A stretch of DNA of 64,000 nucleotides from Watersipora subatra (GCF_963576615.1 NC_088711.1:21484182-21548181), one strand, 5' to 3'. Shown: positions 21,601-33,872, counted from the first letter of the stretch. The notes: generated by a model from the sequence alone, not told the origin. Made by a program: numbers and translations.

Positions 21601-24600
21601 AACTAATCAAGTATTTAAGCCTTGCATGAGTACATAATGTATATCATAGCGCAGCTGCAATGCTTTTCACAGACCGTTGGAGGTGTATATTCTATACACA
21701 TATATCTAAAAACCGACTATCTTAGTATAAAAACAGTGTCCGTCCATCTTTCCGAAACCTAGTTTTTCCTAAAAACTTTAAGAAAAAAATTCCTTCCCAC
21801 AGGAATCAAACCTGGGGCATCAGGTTTGAAGGCAATCATGCAGCCCCAACACTAATCATTTAATGGATAATCCTCCATATACTGATTACTCATGATGATC
21901 TCTCACACTGCACATGACTGGCAAGCGTACTAGTGTAACATAATAATGAAGAGAATTTTTTTTACCGCTAAAGTAGCCTACCAAGACATCATCGGCAATT
22001 CTGTGGGAGGGAAGATTTGGTGCAGCAAGAACAGCATGGCCAATAGGTTACTAGAGATAAATTTCTGTGCATATACCCGATAGTGCTGTTGAACCAGGCT
22101 CTCTTCAGCTATGGGTATATCAATGACACCGGATGCTGGTTTAGGAACACCAAAGGTTATGGCCATGTACTTCTTTTCTATATCCCTTGTCTCAAATCGC
22201 CGTTTGATTTTGACAGCTTGCTCCTCACCCCTACAATGTGAGTATTTAATATCATGCATATGTCAAAATATGGGTGAGTGAAGGTCACTATTAGCACACA
22301 TTTACTAAGTTTACATACAGGGATGGCGTAGCGACACACCCCATATGGTGCTGTTAGCACACATGACTCACATATGAGCTACAGATCCCATTTAAACCAT
22401 AACTGTCACGTACAACTTTTATCATATTTACTAGGTAAATCAGACAAGCTGATTCCGATTTTGTACTCAAAATAAAGATTGATCCACTAACTTTCAGAGT
22501 AATAAAGGCTTTTTTTACAGCGTTTTAATATCGGTCTTGAAAACAACAGGATCGGCATTACAAGCTCCACCCATAAATATGTGACGAAAACTAGCTTTTT
22601 CAGGAATGGAAGTTAGAGATGTTTAGACAGATGTAGAATAATAGAGATGGATGTTCTAAAATCCATTATTGTCTAAATTCAGCCTTAAAAATAATCTCAG
22701 TCTTTTTTGAAAGGTAGATAAGCTATTTAGCATTGCATATTTAAAAAAGCGCGATAACTACGCTAGCTTGTGATAATACCACCCTTTTTGAGCTCATTTT
22801 TCTCAGCGTTCAGCCTATTTAAACATCATGTAACAAGCTACGAGCAATTTTAAATAGTTCATTTACCTTTCATAAAAGACTGAGATTATTTTATAGGCTA
22901 GATTTAGATAATAATGGATTTTAAGACACCCATCTCTATTATTCTAAATCGGACTAAATATCCTTAACTTCCATTCCTTAAAAAGCTAGGTTTCGTCACA
23001 TTTTTATGGGCGGAGCTTGTAATGCCGATTGTGCTGTTTTCAAAACGGATATTGAAACGCTTTAAAAAAGCCTAAATGGTTTTGAAGATTAGTGGACCAA
23101 TCTTTATTTTGAGTACAAAATTGGAATCAGCATGGCTGATTTACCTAGAAAATACGATAAAAGTTGTACGTGACACTTGTAGTTTAAATGAAAAAACTTC
23201 AAAACCTTTTAAATAAATTAATTTGTTAATAGATTGTGTTAGTACATAACAAAGTTGATGTTTACTCCAACTTTAAAACCGTAAAAAAGTTATCTTTATT
23301 GTAATGCACCATTACGTACTTAGCAAGCAGCAGGACTCCGGAAGCATCTTTATCCAGTCTATGACATAAATGCAAACTTCCATCATATTGAAGTCTTTTG
23401 GCTATATTGGACAGGTACTTGTACACGCTGTGATGAACCCCTGGACCCCCTACCAAATACAAAAATGTTAAATTGTGATAGCAATAAACCAGCATATAAG
23501 TCACCAATAATATGACCGAATTACACTATAACCACTTGTATTCAAGAGACTAGGGGGTGTCTACAGGAATTGACAGCTGTGGTGTGGCTTATAGCAGGCC
23601 CATCAGCTTTTTCAGCAAATGCACATGTGGCATCATCTGCATGTGTTTGTGATAATTTGGTGCCCAATCACACAGAAAGGCATCTATGACCAGATGTAGC
23701 AGTTACTTGTAAAATAAAAAGAATATAAACATAAACATTTGATAAATTCCTTTTTGGTGACCTATTCTAAAGGTAAATAAACGGTCTAATTAGCTAGCAT
23801 CGCGTATTTTGAAGTTCAGCTCTGATACATATGAGGTTGACATTGAACAAAATGTTGGATCCAATTTTCCCTCTCCTGTTGTAGTCCAAACTCTTTTTTT
23901 GAACGTCTCAGATCTTAAACAAATCGGAGTTCAAACAAAAAATCTGATACATTTCTCTCCATATGTCAAAAGACAATTCTGACATCGGACCTTCCTGGAG
24001 TTGTTGAACAAAAACTTAAGAGCTCCAGCAGCCCTGAGATAAGTATAAAAACCGAGGACACAACTCGGTTGCCAGCTGACACTCACTCTCATTATCTTTA
24101 GTAGTCAACCATTGTATGCCCATATGTTGTTTACAAAATACTTACTATATTATGAGGGCAGTGAATTGGTGTAGCATTTTATCTTCATCTTTTATTCGAA
24201 TAAAATACACAAATTATTTCTACTCATTTGATACAAAAAATCTAAAGAAACGAGTCGACTGTATGAGTGGCTATGGATACTGCAATACATGCCCCAGTCT
24301 AGCCTGCTCTATGTGTTAATTAAGTATTTTTGAGAAATACAGTGTAGTTCAAATATGATATACTCTCTTAGTGTACAATTGTGTTGCAAAAATAATGTGA
24401 ACTACTTAAAGTGAAAGTAAACACATAATTTTAACATTGTTTTATATGATTGGTAAAGCATGATACTATGTTAATTGAACGAGAAAACAAAATTTTAGCA
24501 GATGTTTCTACTAGTTTAATAAGTTCAAAGTTAAAAATATATTTTGGTGCATGTTGGACCATCATTGAATCCTAGTAAAGCCGTTTCCGGTAACGATTTC

Positions 24601-27600
24601 TTTACTTATTCGTTAGTAACTCAACGCATTTTCTTTTAACCACAGTCATTTAATTACGATGGGCAGATGTCTCTTTGCTAGTTGTGAATCTGACACTAGA
24701 AGTCGTAGCATAACCTTGTGCATAATGTTGCTTCATAGTCATGAAATGGGCTACGATTATTTATATAATTTATACGGTAATGAGAAATGGACTGCGGTCA
24801 AAAACTAACGTCAGACTGTATGCTATGGTAATAAACATTATTACAAAAAGAAAGCTTGAGATGGTGCCAGAGCAGATATAAACTCCACATATTTATAGAG
24901 AAAAGTCTAAACCCAACAAAAAAATCAAATTAATATGAATTTTGTTAGTGAAATCGTGTGACAACAAATGACAGACCAAAAGTCAATCAACACTTACCTT
25001 GAGTAGGTAGACTGTATGGTTTATTGATGCAGACGAGTTTTTCTACAAAATACAATACCGCTGATAAACTGGATGGTGTCAGGCGTTGGGAACACATGCA
25101 TATGCATGGCCCTAAAACCGAGAGAAATGTATAACAGGATGTGGTGGAAAAGACATTAATTAAACAACCTTCAGTACTAAAGCTTTCAGAACTTTAGCTT
25201 TCAGCTAAAGTAATTAAAACACAATACAATAATGCATGTATGTAGCATTTGAACAAATAAATTGATGGCTTAATCAACTAGCAGTGCTGAAAGATTAACA
25301 TGGATATTTTTATAGCATTATTTATATATTTGTTATATTAATATTTGTTATTTTTATACCATCATGAAAGACAATGTTATCCATGAGAATGTCAACTACT
25401 TCATAGGAAGGCTTGGTGTCCAAGTCTGGCAAGTAGGAGTTGATTGTGTCTACTCCAATTTTACTCCTTCTCATAGGCCTTTCGTCATCTTTCTTGCGCT
25501 GACCACTAATCCAAGGATGTCAGAATTTCAGAATTACAAAGCTTGGCACGGTTCACTTCCATTACACAAAAATATTTGTTGAATGGTTTCCGAAGCCATG
25601 GTAACATGATATTTATTTTACTACTAAAACACGGAAATCATCAGTTGGCCCAAAATTGAACTGCATCATACACATGTAGAATGTGGACATCATCATGCAT
25701 TTTCACTGTATAGTTCAGAGAGATTAATCACTCTTAGCAATTCATATATCAAGTATCCACAGAATGAACAAGGAAACATCATGTGAACCAGTTAGACATA
25801 TTTGTGCCATAGCAAACTGATCAGGTAATAATTAACAGCCTCTTGATAAACTAGGTTTTGTTTGACTTCCTCATGCATCCGATACTGCCTACTATCCAAA
25901 AGACTCTAGAGACCAATGTTTTCAATCAACTTCTTAAATTTTTTCTGCAAACCAAATGTCTTTTTTAAAATGTTGTGTTTCAGGAAAAATGAAATCGGGC
26001 GTTCTACGATTCCAAATCTTTTTGTTGCTAATAAAATAAAGTAAAATTGTACAGCAGTTCAATTTTATTGTCGAGTGTAACAGCAAGATAGTTGCATAAT
26101 TATTCCGCAGAGAAAAGGTTAGAGATTTATCGTTAGATGAGTCCAGAGAGTTATTTCATTCAGTATGTTATATCAGTAAAAATATTGCAACCAAAATATT
26201 TTTTCAATGCGAGTTTTTATTGAGGTTACTGAATAAAATATCTTATTCGATGAGAATTTCAGTGCTAATTTACTAGCAAATATTTGGTTTGATAGTTGAT
26301 GTTTTGGTTGATGAAAACAACCACTTGAGAAATGTTTACAAACAGACTCAGGTATGATGAGGATGATCAGTAACTTAACTAAGGAAGACTGAATATGTTA
26401 AAATTTGTGTTCGTTAAGCACATACTTTTCCATCTATGAATATTAGAATTGAAAAAAGGGTAACAGTAAATTCTTAAGGCTAGTACACGCTATATTGTCA
26501 TATATCGGAGTTGTCCTCTCAGTGATTATTCATCAATTATGTGCACCATAAACGGATGGCATTGTCGAGGCAACGCAGTTACGATCGGGAAAGTTTGCAG
26601 CTGTCAAACTTTGTGCAACGTGTACCATTTCAGCGATGGTGATTGGCCGTTGCGAATTGATTGATTCATCTTGACTAGTATTTTACCATTTTCACAACCG
26701 TATTGTATAACGACAACGCTATGCTGTGGACAGTCCGCTGATGTAAATGCGGATGGGTCTGTGATAGTGCGAAAACCTTTATTACAGACGATCACCGAAG
26801 TATTGTGTGATTAACACCGACGTCTGACGATATAGTGTGAACCAGCCTTTACGGAAAAAAGTACTTACTGTGAGTTTTTTTGTTTCGGGGCATCATTGTG
26901 CTGAGACTCTACTTCAACCATCAGCTCCTTGGTGACTTCATAGTCATGGCTAACAGCCCGACTTAACTCATTTAACTTGGGAGAATCAATTGAGCTAGAT
27001 TCATTTGAGCGAACATCAAGCCAAGAAGCTATGTTTTGACTTTGACCCACCATAGAATTTTCCACAACAGGAATGTCTCTGCTACCATTCATAGCGAAGT
27101 ATTGCGTGTCAATGTGAGAAAAATTCTCTTGATGGGTGCTGAATGCTGAGGGCTGCGCTACAGATGAATGGCTTTTTTCAGTACAGTTCTTAGAAGGTAC
27201 TTTACTGGTTTCAGCGTCAAAGTATTGACTGTCAATTAAACCCATGTCAGAATTTTTTTCTATTTTAGGCTTAAAGGATGAATTACTATTAGGAGTAGCC
27301 AGAGTCTCAACACGAGTCTCTAATGACTCTCCAAAGTACTGGTCTTCAATAAAATTATGACCGGTTGGATTAGAATCAGGTAGTTGCAATGATGGGTCTG
27401 TTTCCTGTTGCTTCTGAGAACGTTTGGCATCTTCTTGAGCAACTTCCTTGTAGAATAGATCATCGAAAAACCCTGAATTATTATGGTCTATTTCAATGTC
27501 ATCTAGAGGTTTATCAGCTGTCATAACAAACATTCTGGCGGCCAGTTTTACATTTGGTTTGGGTTTTGTCCGATTCAACCTTCAAATAGCAATACATAGT

Positions 27601-28719
27601 TGAAGAACGACCAGAACCTATATATTGGATTTTGGGAATTCGCATCCCATATGAATGGCCAAAATCCAGAATAAATTATTGTTGAACTACTATGATACTT
27701 TCCTATTCCTACTATATCAGACATTATATCTCACTCATTTTAAATCTACTCTTGACAACCAAATGTGAATTGATGGATTGCATTGTCATACAAAAAACTT
27801 GTCACTTATTGTTAGTCTTATTAGCGATTGGTAAAGTGTTTTTCTATGACTGAAATTGGTAATTTGCTAGTACAGTATATTAGTGTCGCAATTATAAAGT
27901 CAATGTTCAGAATACAGAAGACTTACAACAATGTACTCAGCTCAGCTGAAATGCTATAAACCATATTGACTGATAATCAAATAAAGAGTCAAAATGATTG
28001 GCAATTGAAACTAGTAAAACTGAATCTTTTTGTATGACAAAGCATGCGCAGATACCATAAAACCTCTAGTTGAAAAATAGAGCACCGTGGCATTTAATTA
28101 GAGGTTTTACGGTATATATTGTGAGTTTAGAGTGAATAAGCAAACATAAAATCTTACCTACTTACCTAGAAACAACAGAAAGCGAGCCAAAAAGAAGGTT
28201 TAAAGCTGTTGACAGTAACAGCAGAAGGTTAATAAAAATTATCTTGAGTGATGAATTTAAAAACAAGCACTGCTGCATAGTTCAATGATGAATTCATTAT
28301 ATATTCTACTGTGCTTCTAGGGAACAAAACGAGTCTGTGTTATCACTAAACAATAAACAGACTGAACAAGGTTTGAAATTGATACAGAATGGAATGCTTT
28401 CCCTGGCCATGCTTTCATGGAATGCTTTCATCATTGACGCTTGAAACTCAAATAACCAAAAGTTCTAGCCAATGGCTGCCGTTTAAGACATGAGTATGAA
28501 GTTCTTTCTATTTCATATAGGTGTTTGTTTATGTGCAAAGAAATGATGAATGATTATGTAATATAAACAATTTCATAATGATAGGTTTGCGTTAACAAAC
28601 CTTTCCTCTTGTTCCTGTCTCTTCAGTGACGAAAGAAATGTGTTGACATCATCTTTGCCCATCATGAAGTTTTCATACACAGAGTGAAGTTGGTAGAGGT
28701 AATGAAATCTAGAGTTCAG
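18453..28719 (-). CDS. RPUSD4: RPUSD4-like RluA-family pseudouridine synthase
   Basis: Exons in coding order: 28719-28601, 27579-26869, 25505-25360, 25042-24998, 23449-23320, 22230-22077, 20828-20708, 19253-19156, 18641-18453. All are phase-consistent with GT-AG introns. The catalytic part follows human RPUSD4: [15 protein letters not shown] (motif I), [17 protein letters not shown] (motif II with the catalytic Asp), [18 protein letters not shown]...PILGDHKYS (motif III), [12 protein letters not shown], stop at 18455-18453. RPUSD4 isomerises uridine in mitochondrial rRNA and tRNA; mitochondrial location is inferred from the family. The large exon 26869-27579 adds a long low-complexity region absent from the human protein as I recall it. 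The start codon is not settled; further exons upstream join in phase. Confidence 0.88.
19156..19253 (-). CDS. RPUSD4: RPUSD4-like exon with motif III
   Basis: Encodes [15 protein letters not shown], then [17 protein letters not shown]. Acceptor TTGTAAG, donor CAG|GTATGC. Confidence 0.88.
19514..19984. mobile_element. hAT-family MITE with perfect 8-bp target duplication
   Basis: The left end CAGGGGTTCCCAACC is a familiar hAT terminus; the right end is a decayed inverse (ggttcacagcccttt). CGCTAAAC lies on both sides (19506-19513 and 19985-19992). At 471 bp it is too short for a transposase. It sits in an intron of the RPUSD4-like gene. Confidence 0.85.
20256..20292. repeat. Small array of the ttagcgatatgt repeat
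   Basis: Three units of a 12-bp repeat (gttagcgatatgttagggat...). The same unit forms the larger array at 21028-21146. Confidence 0.6.
20708..20828 (-). CDS. RPUSD4: RPUSD4-like exon before motif III
   Basis: 40 codons plus 1 nt: [20 protein letters not shown], then [20 protein letters not shown]. This is colinear with human AVTQYQVLSS...ALVELQPITG. Confidence 0.87.
21028..21146. repeat. 12-bp tandem repeat array
   Basis: About ten degenerate units of gatatgttagcg/gatatgctagcg, in an intron of the RPUSD4-like gene. Confidence 0.85.
21745..21905 (-). repeat. tRNA-derived SINE fragment
   Basis: The minus strand reads an A-box-like GTGTTGGGGCTGCATGA and, about 30 bases on, a B-box-like GGTTTGATTCC, followed by a T-rich stretch. 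This spacing fits a tRNA-derived SINE head. No cloverleaf-competent tRNA gene is formed. Confidence 0.4.
22077..22230 (-). CDS. RPUSD4: RPUSD4-like exon after the catalytic motif
   Basis: 1 nt plus 51 codons: [20 protein letters not shown], then [20 protein letters not shown]. This matches human VVKKYWAITVHVP...GVVDIPI. Confidence 0.88.
22396..23183. mobile_element. 788-bp palindromic TTAA-flanked element
   Basis: Inverted arms of about 320 bp (22396-22715 and 22860-23183), for example TGTCACGTACAACTTTTATC in both orientations, surround a short unique centre. TTAA lies immediately outside both ends (22392-22395 and 23184-23187). No coding capacity. It lies in an intron of the RPUSD4-like gene. 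Confidence 0.85.
23320..23449 (-). CDS. RPUSD4: RPUSD4-like catalytic exon (HRLDKDASG)
   Basis: [20 protein letters not shown], then [18 protein letters not shown]. The Asp of HRLD is the RluA-family catalytic residue. Acceptor TTGGTAG, donor AA|GTACGT. Confidence 0.92.
24998..25042 (-). CDS. RPUSD4: RPUSD4-like 45-nt exon (motif I)
   Basis: [14 protein letters not shown]; donor CAAG|GTAAGT, acceptor TTTTGTAG. The phases fit both neighbours. Confidence 0.88.
25360..25505 (-). CDS. RPUSD4: RPUSD4-like exon upstream of motif I
   Basis: [20 protein letters not shown], then [17 protein letters not shown] and DNIVFHD. Phase 2 in, phase 1 out; donor GTATAA is weak but leads in frame to KLVCINKPY. 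Confidence 0.8.
26477..26848. mobile_element. 372-bp Harbinger-like MITE
   Basis: The ends AGGCTAGTACACGCTATATTG and, inverted, AGGCTGGTTCACACTATATCG form terminal repeats of about 40 bp. TTA lies on both sides (26474-26476 and 26849-26851), the 3-bp duplication of PIF/Harbinger. The right end is 20 bp from the splice donor of the neighbouring RPUSD4-like exon. Confidence 0.8.
26869..27579 (-). CDS. RPUSD4: RPUSD4-like 711-nt exon with three IDxQYF motifs
   Basis: 1 nt plus 236 codons plus 2 nt: polar, acidic, probably disordered. Three similar motifs, FIEDQYF, LIDSQYF and HIDTQYF, occur at residues 76-82, 114-120 and 155-161 of the exon, with FFDDLFY earlier (37-43). Donor CA|GTAAGT is strong. 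The acceptor TTTGAAG joins in phase to the exon at 28601-28719. Confidence 0.82.
28052..28115. repeat. 64-bp hairpin MITE
   Basis: ataccataaaacctctagtt and its near-exact inverse (28096-28115) flank a 24-base centre; a small inverted-repeat element. Confidence 0.6.
28601..28719 (-). CDS. Exon joined in phase upstream of the RPUSD4-like gene
   Basis: 39 codons plus 2 nt: [20 protein letters not shown], then [14 protein letters not shown], after acceptor TTTTTTCAG. The AG|G junction to 27579 restores the frame. The helical sequence is not recognised. The adjacent MM could be a start if the upstream exons belong to another transcript. Confidence 0.7.
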
Positions 28720-28904
28720 CTGAAAAAATAGACATACTGAGGGCAAGCTAGAAGAATAGAAAAGGTGAAACAGTTTTACAACATTACCTTATAATATGAA
28801 ACAAAAACTGAGGCCATCTATTTATACTTGGATAGATAGTAAATAAAATACTATCTTGTAAATACATTATAAGTGCACATTAATATTAGATCTGAATACG
28901 TGAG

Positions 28905-28995
28905 TATTCTATATAAAAATATAGAATACTATATTAATAAATATAGTATTCATATATATTAATATATATTTACAATATAATTAATGTTAATCTAT
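28905..28995. repeat. AT-only inverted repeat cluster
   Basis: Interleaved palindromes of tatagaatactatatt type; low complexity. Confidence 0.5.
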
Positions 28996-30450
28996 ATTAA
29001 TAAATCCTACTTTGTCATTGTGCGTCTGCATAAATGCTACATATTGCCACATCTTTGGCTAATTTCATCCAAACTTCACAAGCATATGCTTCGTGCATTC
29101 TGCCAGGTCACCAAATATATTTGATGACAAAACTCCGTCTGGTTCCTGGGAACCTGAACACCCCCTGCTGGCTATCTGATTGAAAATGAAGGATACCCAA
29201 GGCATTGCCAAGCTTACTACCAGTGTCCGCTAAAATCTGCTAATATCATACTAAATCAATTCACACAAAAATATTAAAATAATAATTGTATGGTTACAAT
29301 TTTAGTTTACTCCTTAATTTCTAGAATTTTGATAGTTTTGGTTATATTACTTGCTATGTATACTAAAAGAAAAAAGGTTATTCCAAATTCCAACGGGTGC
29401 AGCGAAGAAAGCTTGCAGCTCAGCAAAAAGCTACCAGACATACAAGTACGAAAAAGTTGTAGTTTGATACATAAATGAGATACCGTACTCTTACCAACTT
29501 TTCAAATGCTAAAATATGTCCCAACAAAAGTCAACTTAACTGCGAAGCATAATGCTAGACAAAACTTGGCAAAGTTGATACAATTCCATGATAACTTGTA
29601 TATTCTATAGAAATCTTGTAATGAAGTGCACCAAGCTTATACACTATTACAATTAAGAAGCTAAAATGGATGCCTCCTTAGTAAGCTTCACCGCTCAAAT
29701 GCTCCATTAATTGGGGTTACGCTCTAATATCACTCGTGAAGTTGAAAATAACTGTCAAAAAATCAGGATACAAATATTTAGTTAATAATACAAGATTGTG
29801 TAAAATTGATATCAAAAACTCCACAGCTAAGTAGCAACTTCCTTTTGGTATTTGAAAGTTCACTTAGTGTTTTTACTTTTCATTTGACTTCAGTAGACAG
29901 TTTTATTTGATTTTATTCAATTTTTTTACAGCTTTTACATATTTTGTAGATGAAAATAACAAGTTTTGACAGTCCCGAAAAGGGCTGAACGGTATTTTAG
30001 TGCAGTGTAGAGAAACACATAAATAGACAGAGTTGAATAAACAGTTACACAGACCCAACTCATTAGTGTTGCTAAGACAGAGCGATTCTTCTCGAACTGG
30101 CACTCTTGGCTGAGTAACCAAAACTCTCATATACAACAAACTTTTATCAGTCAAGTAGCTGAAAGTTTAACCTTGTTAGACTACGTCAGTCTCCACAAGG
30201 ACTGCAAGTCGTAATGCACCTTCTTTAAGTGCTCCTAGCAAATGTTAATATTGAAAAAAATATTTATCAGTTATAAACTTTCTTAACAACTTTAAACTAT
30301 CTTATTGTTGTCATCTAATTTTTATATTTTAAATACGATAAATCCTGTTTGGGATGAGATGGGCTGGTATATAAATAACCTGCTATTGTATGTACACAAA
30401 CTAGTCAACAAGTTCTGGTGCTAGTGTTGTGTGAACATACCTGGCAATTC
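28996..30450. other. Intron or intergenic sequence, no gene seen
   Basis: If the upstream exons at 33.9-34.3 kb belong to the same transcript, this is intron. The short frames here have no protein-family character. Confidence 0.4.
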
Positions 30451-30500
30451 TCACGCATTGGGCGTGAGACTCATGCATTCGGCGTGAGACTCACGCAATC
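30451..30500. repeat. 20-bp tandem repeat, 2.5 copies
   Basis: tcacgcattgggcgtgagac, tcatgcattcggcgtgagac, tcacgcaatc. Each unit is itself a short inverted repeat (cacgc/gcgtg). Confidence 0.6.
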
Positions 30501-32809
30501 ACCACAAAGAAAAAATTAAAATGCGTGAGATTTTTGCCCCAATTTCCACAATTTTATACATACTATCATTGATACATCAATTGCCCCAAAACCAAATCTC
30601 AAGCATTGCCTCACTCTTGGGTTGGCAGGCATGTGTGTGAGCAGTGATACAAATATTGCTGTGTACATATTTGAATGCATTACCAGGTAAAACAGCATTA
30701 ATGCTATTGAGATGAAAAGCAAGAGTGTTCACTTCAAATTAAATATTACAAAAAAGAGAGTGTAAGCAATGTTAAAACGAACAACGAATAGTTCTTCTAA
30801 AACTGTATATGAACACTAACGGCAAAAATCAAACACCTCATGAGAACTGGCAGTGAGGGGTTGTATCCAGATCTTTTAGAAGCACCCCTCTTTTAGGTGC
30901 TACCCCTCAGAATGAAGTTGACCCTCAGAATGCAACAGAAAGTTACAAATTGTGGGTCTTCAAAGCTAAGTTCAAAAAATCAACATTGGTGATTTGAAGC
31001 AACCTTAATCAATATTTTGGATTATAAACCAATAATACCAACGCGTCTAACTGATATAAAACATTATAGAAGTCGGATTACGGTAAGCGTGCCAGTAATG
31101 AAATATTATCGGTGCAAGTTTTTTCCTTTGTGTTTTGTAAAAGTTCTTTCACAAAGTCCGGATTGGTTAGAATTAACAAAGTTGACCAATAATGAACGGT
31201 TTTAAAGATTTTAGAAAAAGATGAAATGTAATGACTAATGTAACATAATAATTTTTATAGTTTGTGTATAGCCTAAATACCGGATAACTTGTAATAAAAA
31301 ACCTCAAATTTCGCTAGCATCAGCTAGCCCTTCGGCAACACTATTCGTCTGCGAAATATCATATCGTAAGCTTGTTTTGTATGTGATGCTAAAGCCGAAG
31401 TGTTATTTTCAGCCCTTGTAGCCTGTAGGTAGTTCGTTCAGTGCGTTAACAGTATGTTAGCACTCCTAACAGCGTGTTAGACGTATATGTACTATTTTAT
31501 ATTTTGACTCCAGTACAAGAATGAACAAGCAAATTAACTTGACATACATACAGAAAAATATTTCGTGATCGGCATGCAAAGCGCACATGGGTAACTAATA
31601 TGCATTTGTGCTTGTAATCTTGTACACGACATGTAACTTGCTCGAAAGCGTTGACTTTAGTAACGCGCGTTGAAGTAGGAGTTGTCGTTTTTTATTGTAG
31701 TGTGCAGACAATTCTCACTAAAAGAAAGTTAGTTTGACAGCGATAATTTTAGGACGCTAAAAATTTTTTTAGTTTTGGCTTGCTTTCAACAAAAACACTT
31801 GCTCTGTTGCTCATGCTCGTAGTGAAGGCTAGTTTTTGAAAATTTGAAGACAATCTTTATAAGGATTTAAAAAAATGATAGATTAGAATATACCTATATA
31901 AACTTAGTAGTTAACCAGTACATACTGTATCTTCTGCCTTTGATTATATACCTTCCTCTATAGTTTTCCCTCTTATTCTGCTTTCTTCAATAAAACCAGA
32001 GACATTATTTGCACTATGGAATACAGAAGGAATATTATTTAAATAAGGCAACAAATAGTTATCAGACTTGCAAGCTTATCTTGTAAATGTAGCTGTTGTG
32101 TTTGCCTCTAGCTCATATCTATGAATCAATTACTCATCTTTGTGTTTTACCTGCATTTTATCTATTACTATAGCTGTCGAAGCAATTGTCTGAGTTACGC
32201 TTCGGTTTTCATGCACCTGCTGTTTTTGCTAATCTTGTCAATCAATTGATATGTGGAGGTGAGGAAATAAAGTAGCAAGCTGAATACACAATCAATCGCT
32301 AAAGGAAAGCATTCAAAAAGTAACATTGTAATAGAAACTACAGGAAAACATGTACCATGACACATATTATGCTCCCACTTGTATAATTTTATAGAAAAAT
32401 GTTACATCTAGACAACCTTCTAGGTTTCATAAAATTTGGTAGTCGCGCTAGTACTATTGTGTATCAGAGATCTAATACTTGTCAACTGTTCTAAAATCTT
32501 TTCTACTACAATTTTTCCTAATACATTCATTATTAAGTTTTTTGATGGATAGCATTACTTTGAAGTTGGCAGCCGCAATTTCAGCCAAAGCCAAGTGTCA
32601 GGCGTTGCACATAATAATTTCTGATTTTTAGGGATATTTAATGCTGTGTATTTTCTGATGATGCTACCATTTAATAAGCCATTCATGGTTCTCTTTTTGT
32701 CAAAATCTGATTGGCCAATTGCTTGTCAGAATGCAGCCTAAACTGAATGGCTAATTCAGCAGCGAAAGCAAATCAAGTTTGCTTCACCCTTCTTGTCACC
32801 ACTATTGTT
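30501..32809. other. Intron or intergenic sequence, no gene seen
   Basis: No exon with good splice sites and family-like protein was found on either strand. Confidence 0.4.
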
Positions 32810-32880
32810 TTTTTGAGAATTGAACTCCCACCTTCTATTTACAGCTGATGCATTCTAGACCACCAACATCATTAAAGATT
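32810..32880 (-). repeat. tRNA-derived SINE fragment (weak)
   Basis: On the minus strand TTGGTGGTCTAGAATGCATC is followed by GGTGGGAGTTCAATTCTC, a plausible A box and B box pair. Confidence 0.3.
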
Positions 32881-33209
32881 TAATTGTGTAAAAGAATCAA
32901 GACAAACGGTGGCAAAAGATGCATCATCATAAATGCATGGTTTGTAATTTGCAGACTAGATAATGACTAGAATGACTATCATATATGCACAAGACATTTT
33001 TCTATAGTGGACTCTTCTTCATATACTTGATGGTAATTAAAGACTAATTTGAAATATCATTGTAATAAAGAGTTTAATGTCTAAAGAAAGGCGTACACAA
33101 ATATTTTGTGGTTTTAGGATTTAGGAGCATTTGCTCTTGCAAAATCTGCATTGCTTATGTCTCCTAATTGTGAATTACAACAGTAACTCAATAATTAACA
33201 GAATTTACA

Positions 33210-33402
33210 ACAGTAAATTTTGTAGCATACAAAAAATATCATGGAATAGATGGTAGCATTTCTTTTGATACATATTTGGCAAAAAATGCATGAGAACGGT
33301 TAATATTATTAATCGTTCTCATGCATTTTTTGCCAAATATGTATTAAAAGAAATGCTACCATCTATTCCATGATATTTTTTGTATGCTACAAAATTTCTG
33401 TA
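33210..33402. repeat. Near-perfect ~190-bp palindrome
   Basis: The left half and the inverted right half, centred near 33306, differ at only a few positions over about 95 bp (for example gatac/aatac and ggttaat/gattaat). The centre is taatattatta. It could be a young inverted duplication or a foldback MITE. A transcript across it would fold into one long hairpin. Confidence 0.9.
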
Positions 33403-33872
33403 GTGCGTTCAATTCGAGCTCATGACTTTGGTATAAAATTACAGACATTTCAGTTTGAAATTTTCAACTTCGTCAAAGTAGCATAACAATTTTGAATCAT
33501 GTTCTTCTTTGGTCATTCATTCTGGTAAAGCCAGCTTTTTTGTACCATATTCAATTACCTACTTAGTATGCACTAAAGCTTTTGGTATGAACGACTTTAG
33601 TATCTTTTGTGTAGGATATGTACAAAATCAATTTCATTAACTAGAATTCACCCTTGAAATGATGAAAATTTGTCGTATTTTTGTAAGAGGGAAATGTTGT
33701 TGCTATCCGTTACATGTCATGCTATAAACTAAATGTGAAAACATTATATAAGGTTGGGCCTAAGGCATGACCTAACTCAAGGAGTAAAAACCCATTATGA
33801 AATTAAACACATTTGATATCTTCAACATTAAATTATGTAAAGATATTTTATTTGCACGAAAATAAAAATAAC

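Noticed and set aside
21745-21905. A functional tRNA gene.
   Set aside because: Only A- and B-box-like segments are present; no acceptor stem or anticodon arm can be formed.
26604-26795. 63-codon minus-strand frame next to the RPUSD4-like exon.
   Set aside because: It lies wholly inside the Harbinger-like MITE and has no splice sites linking it to the gene.
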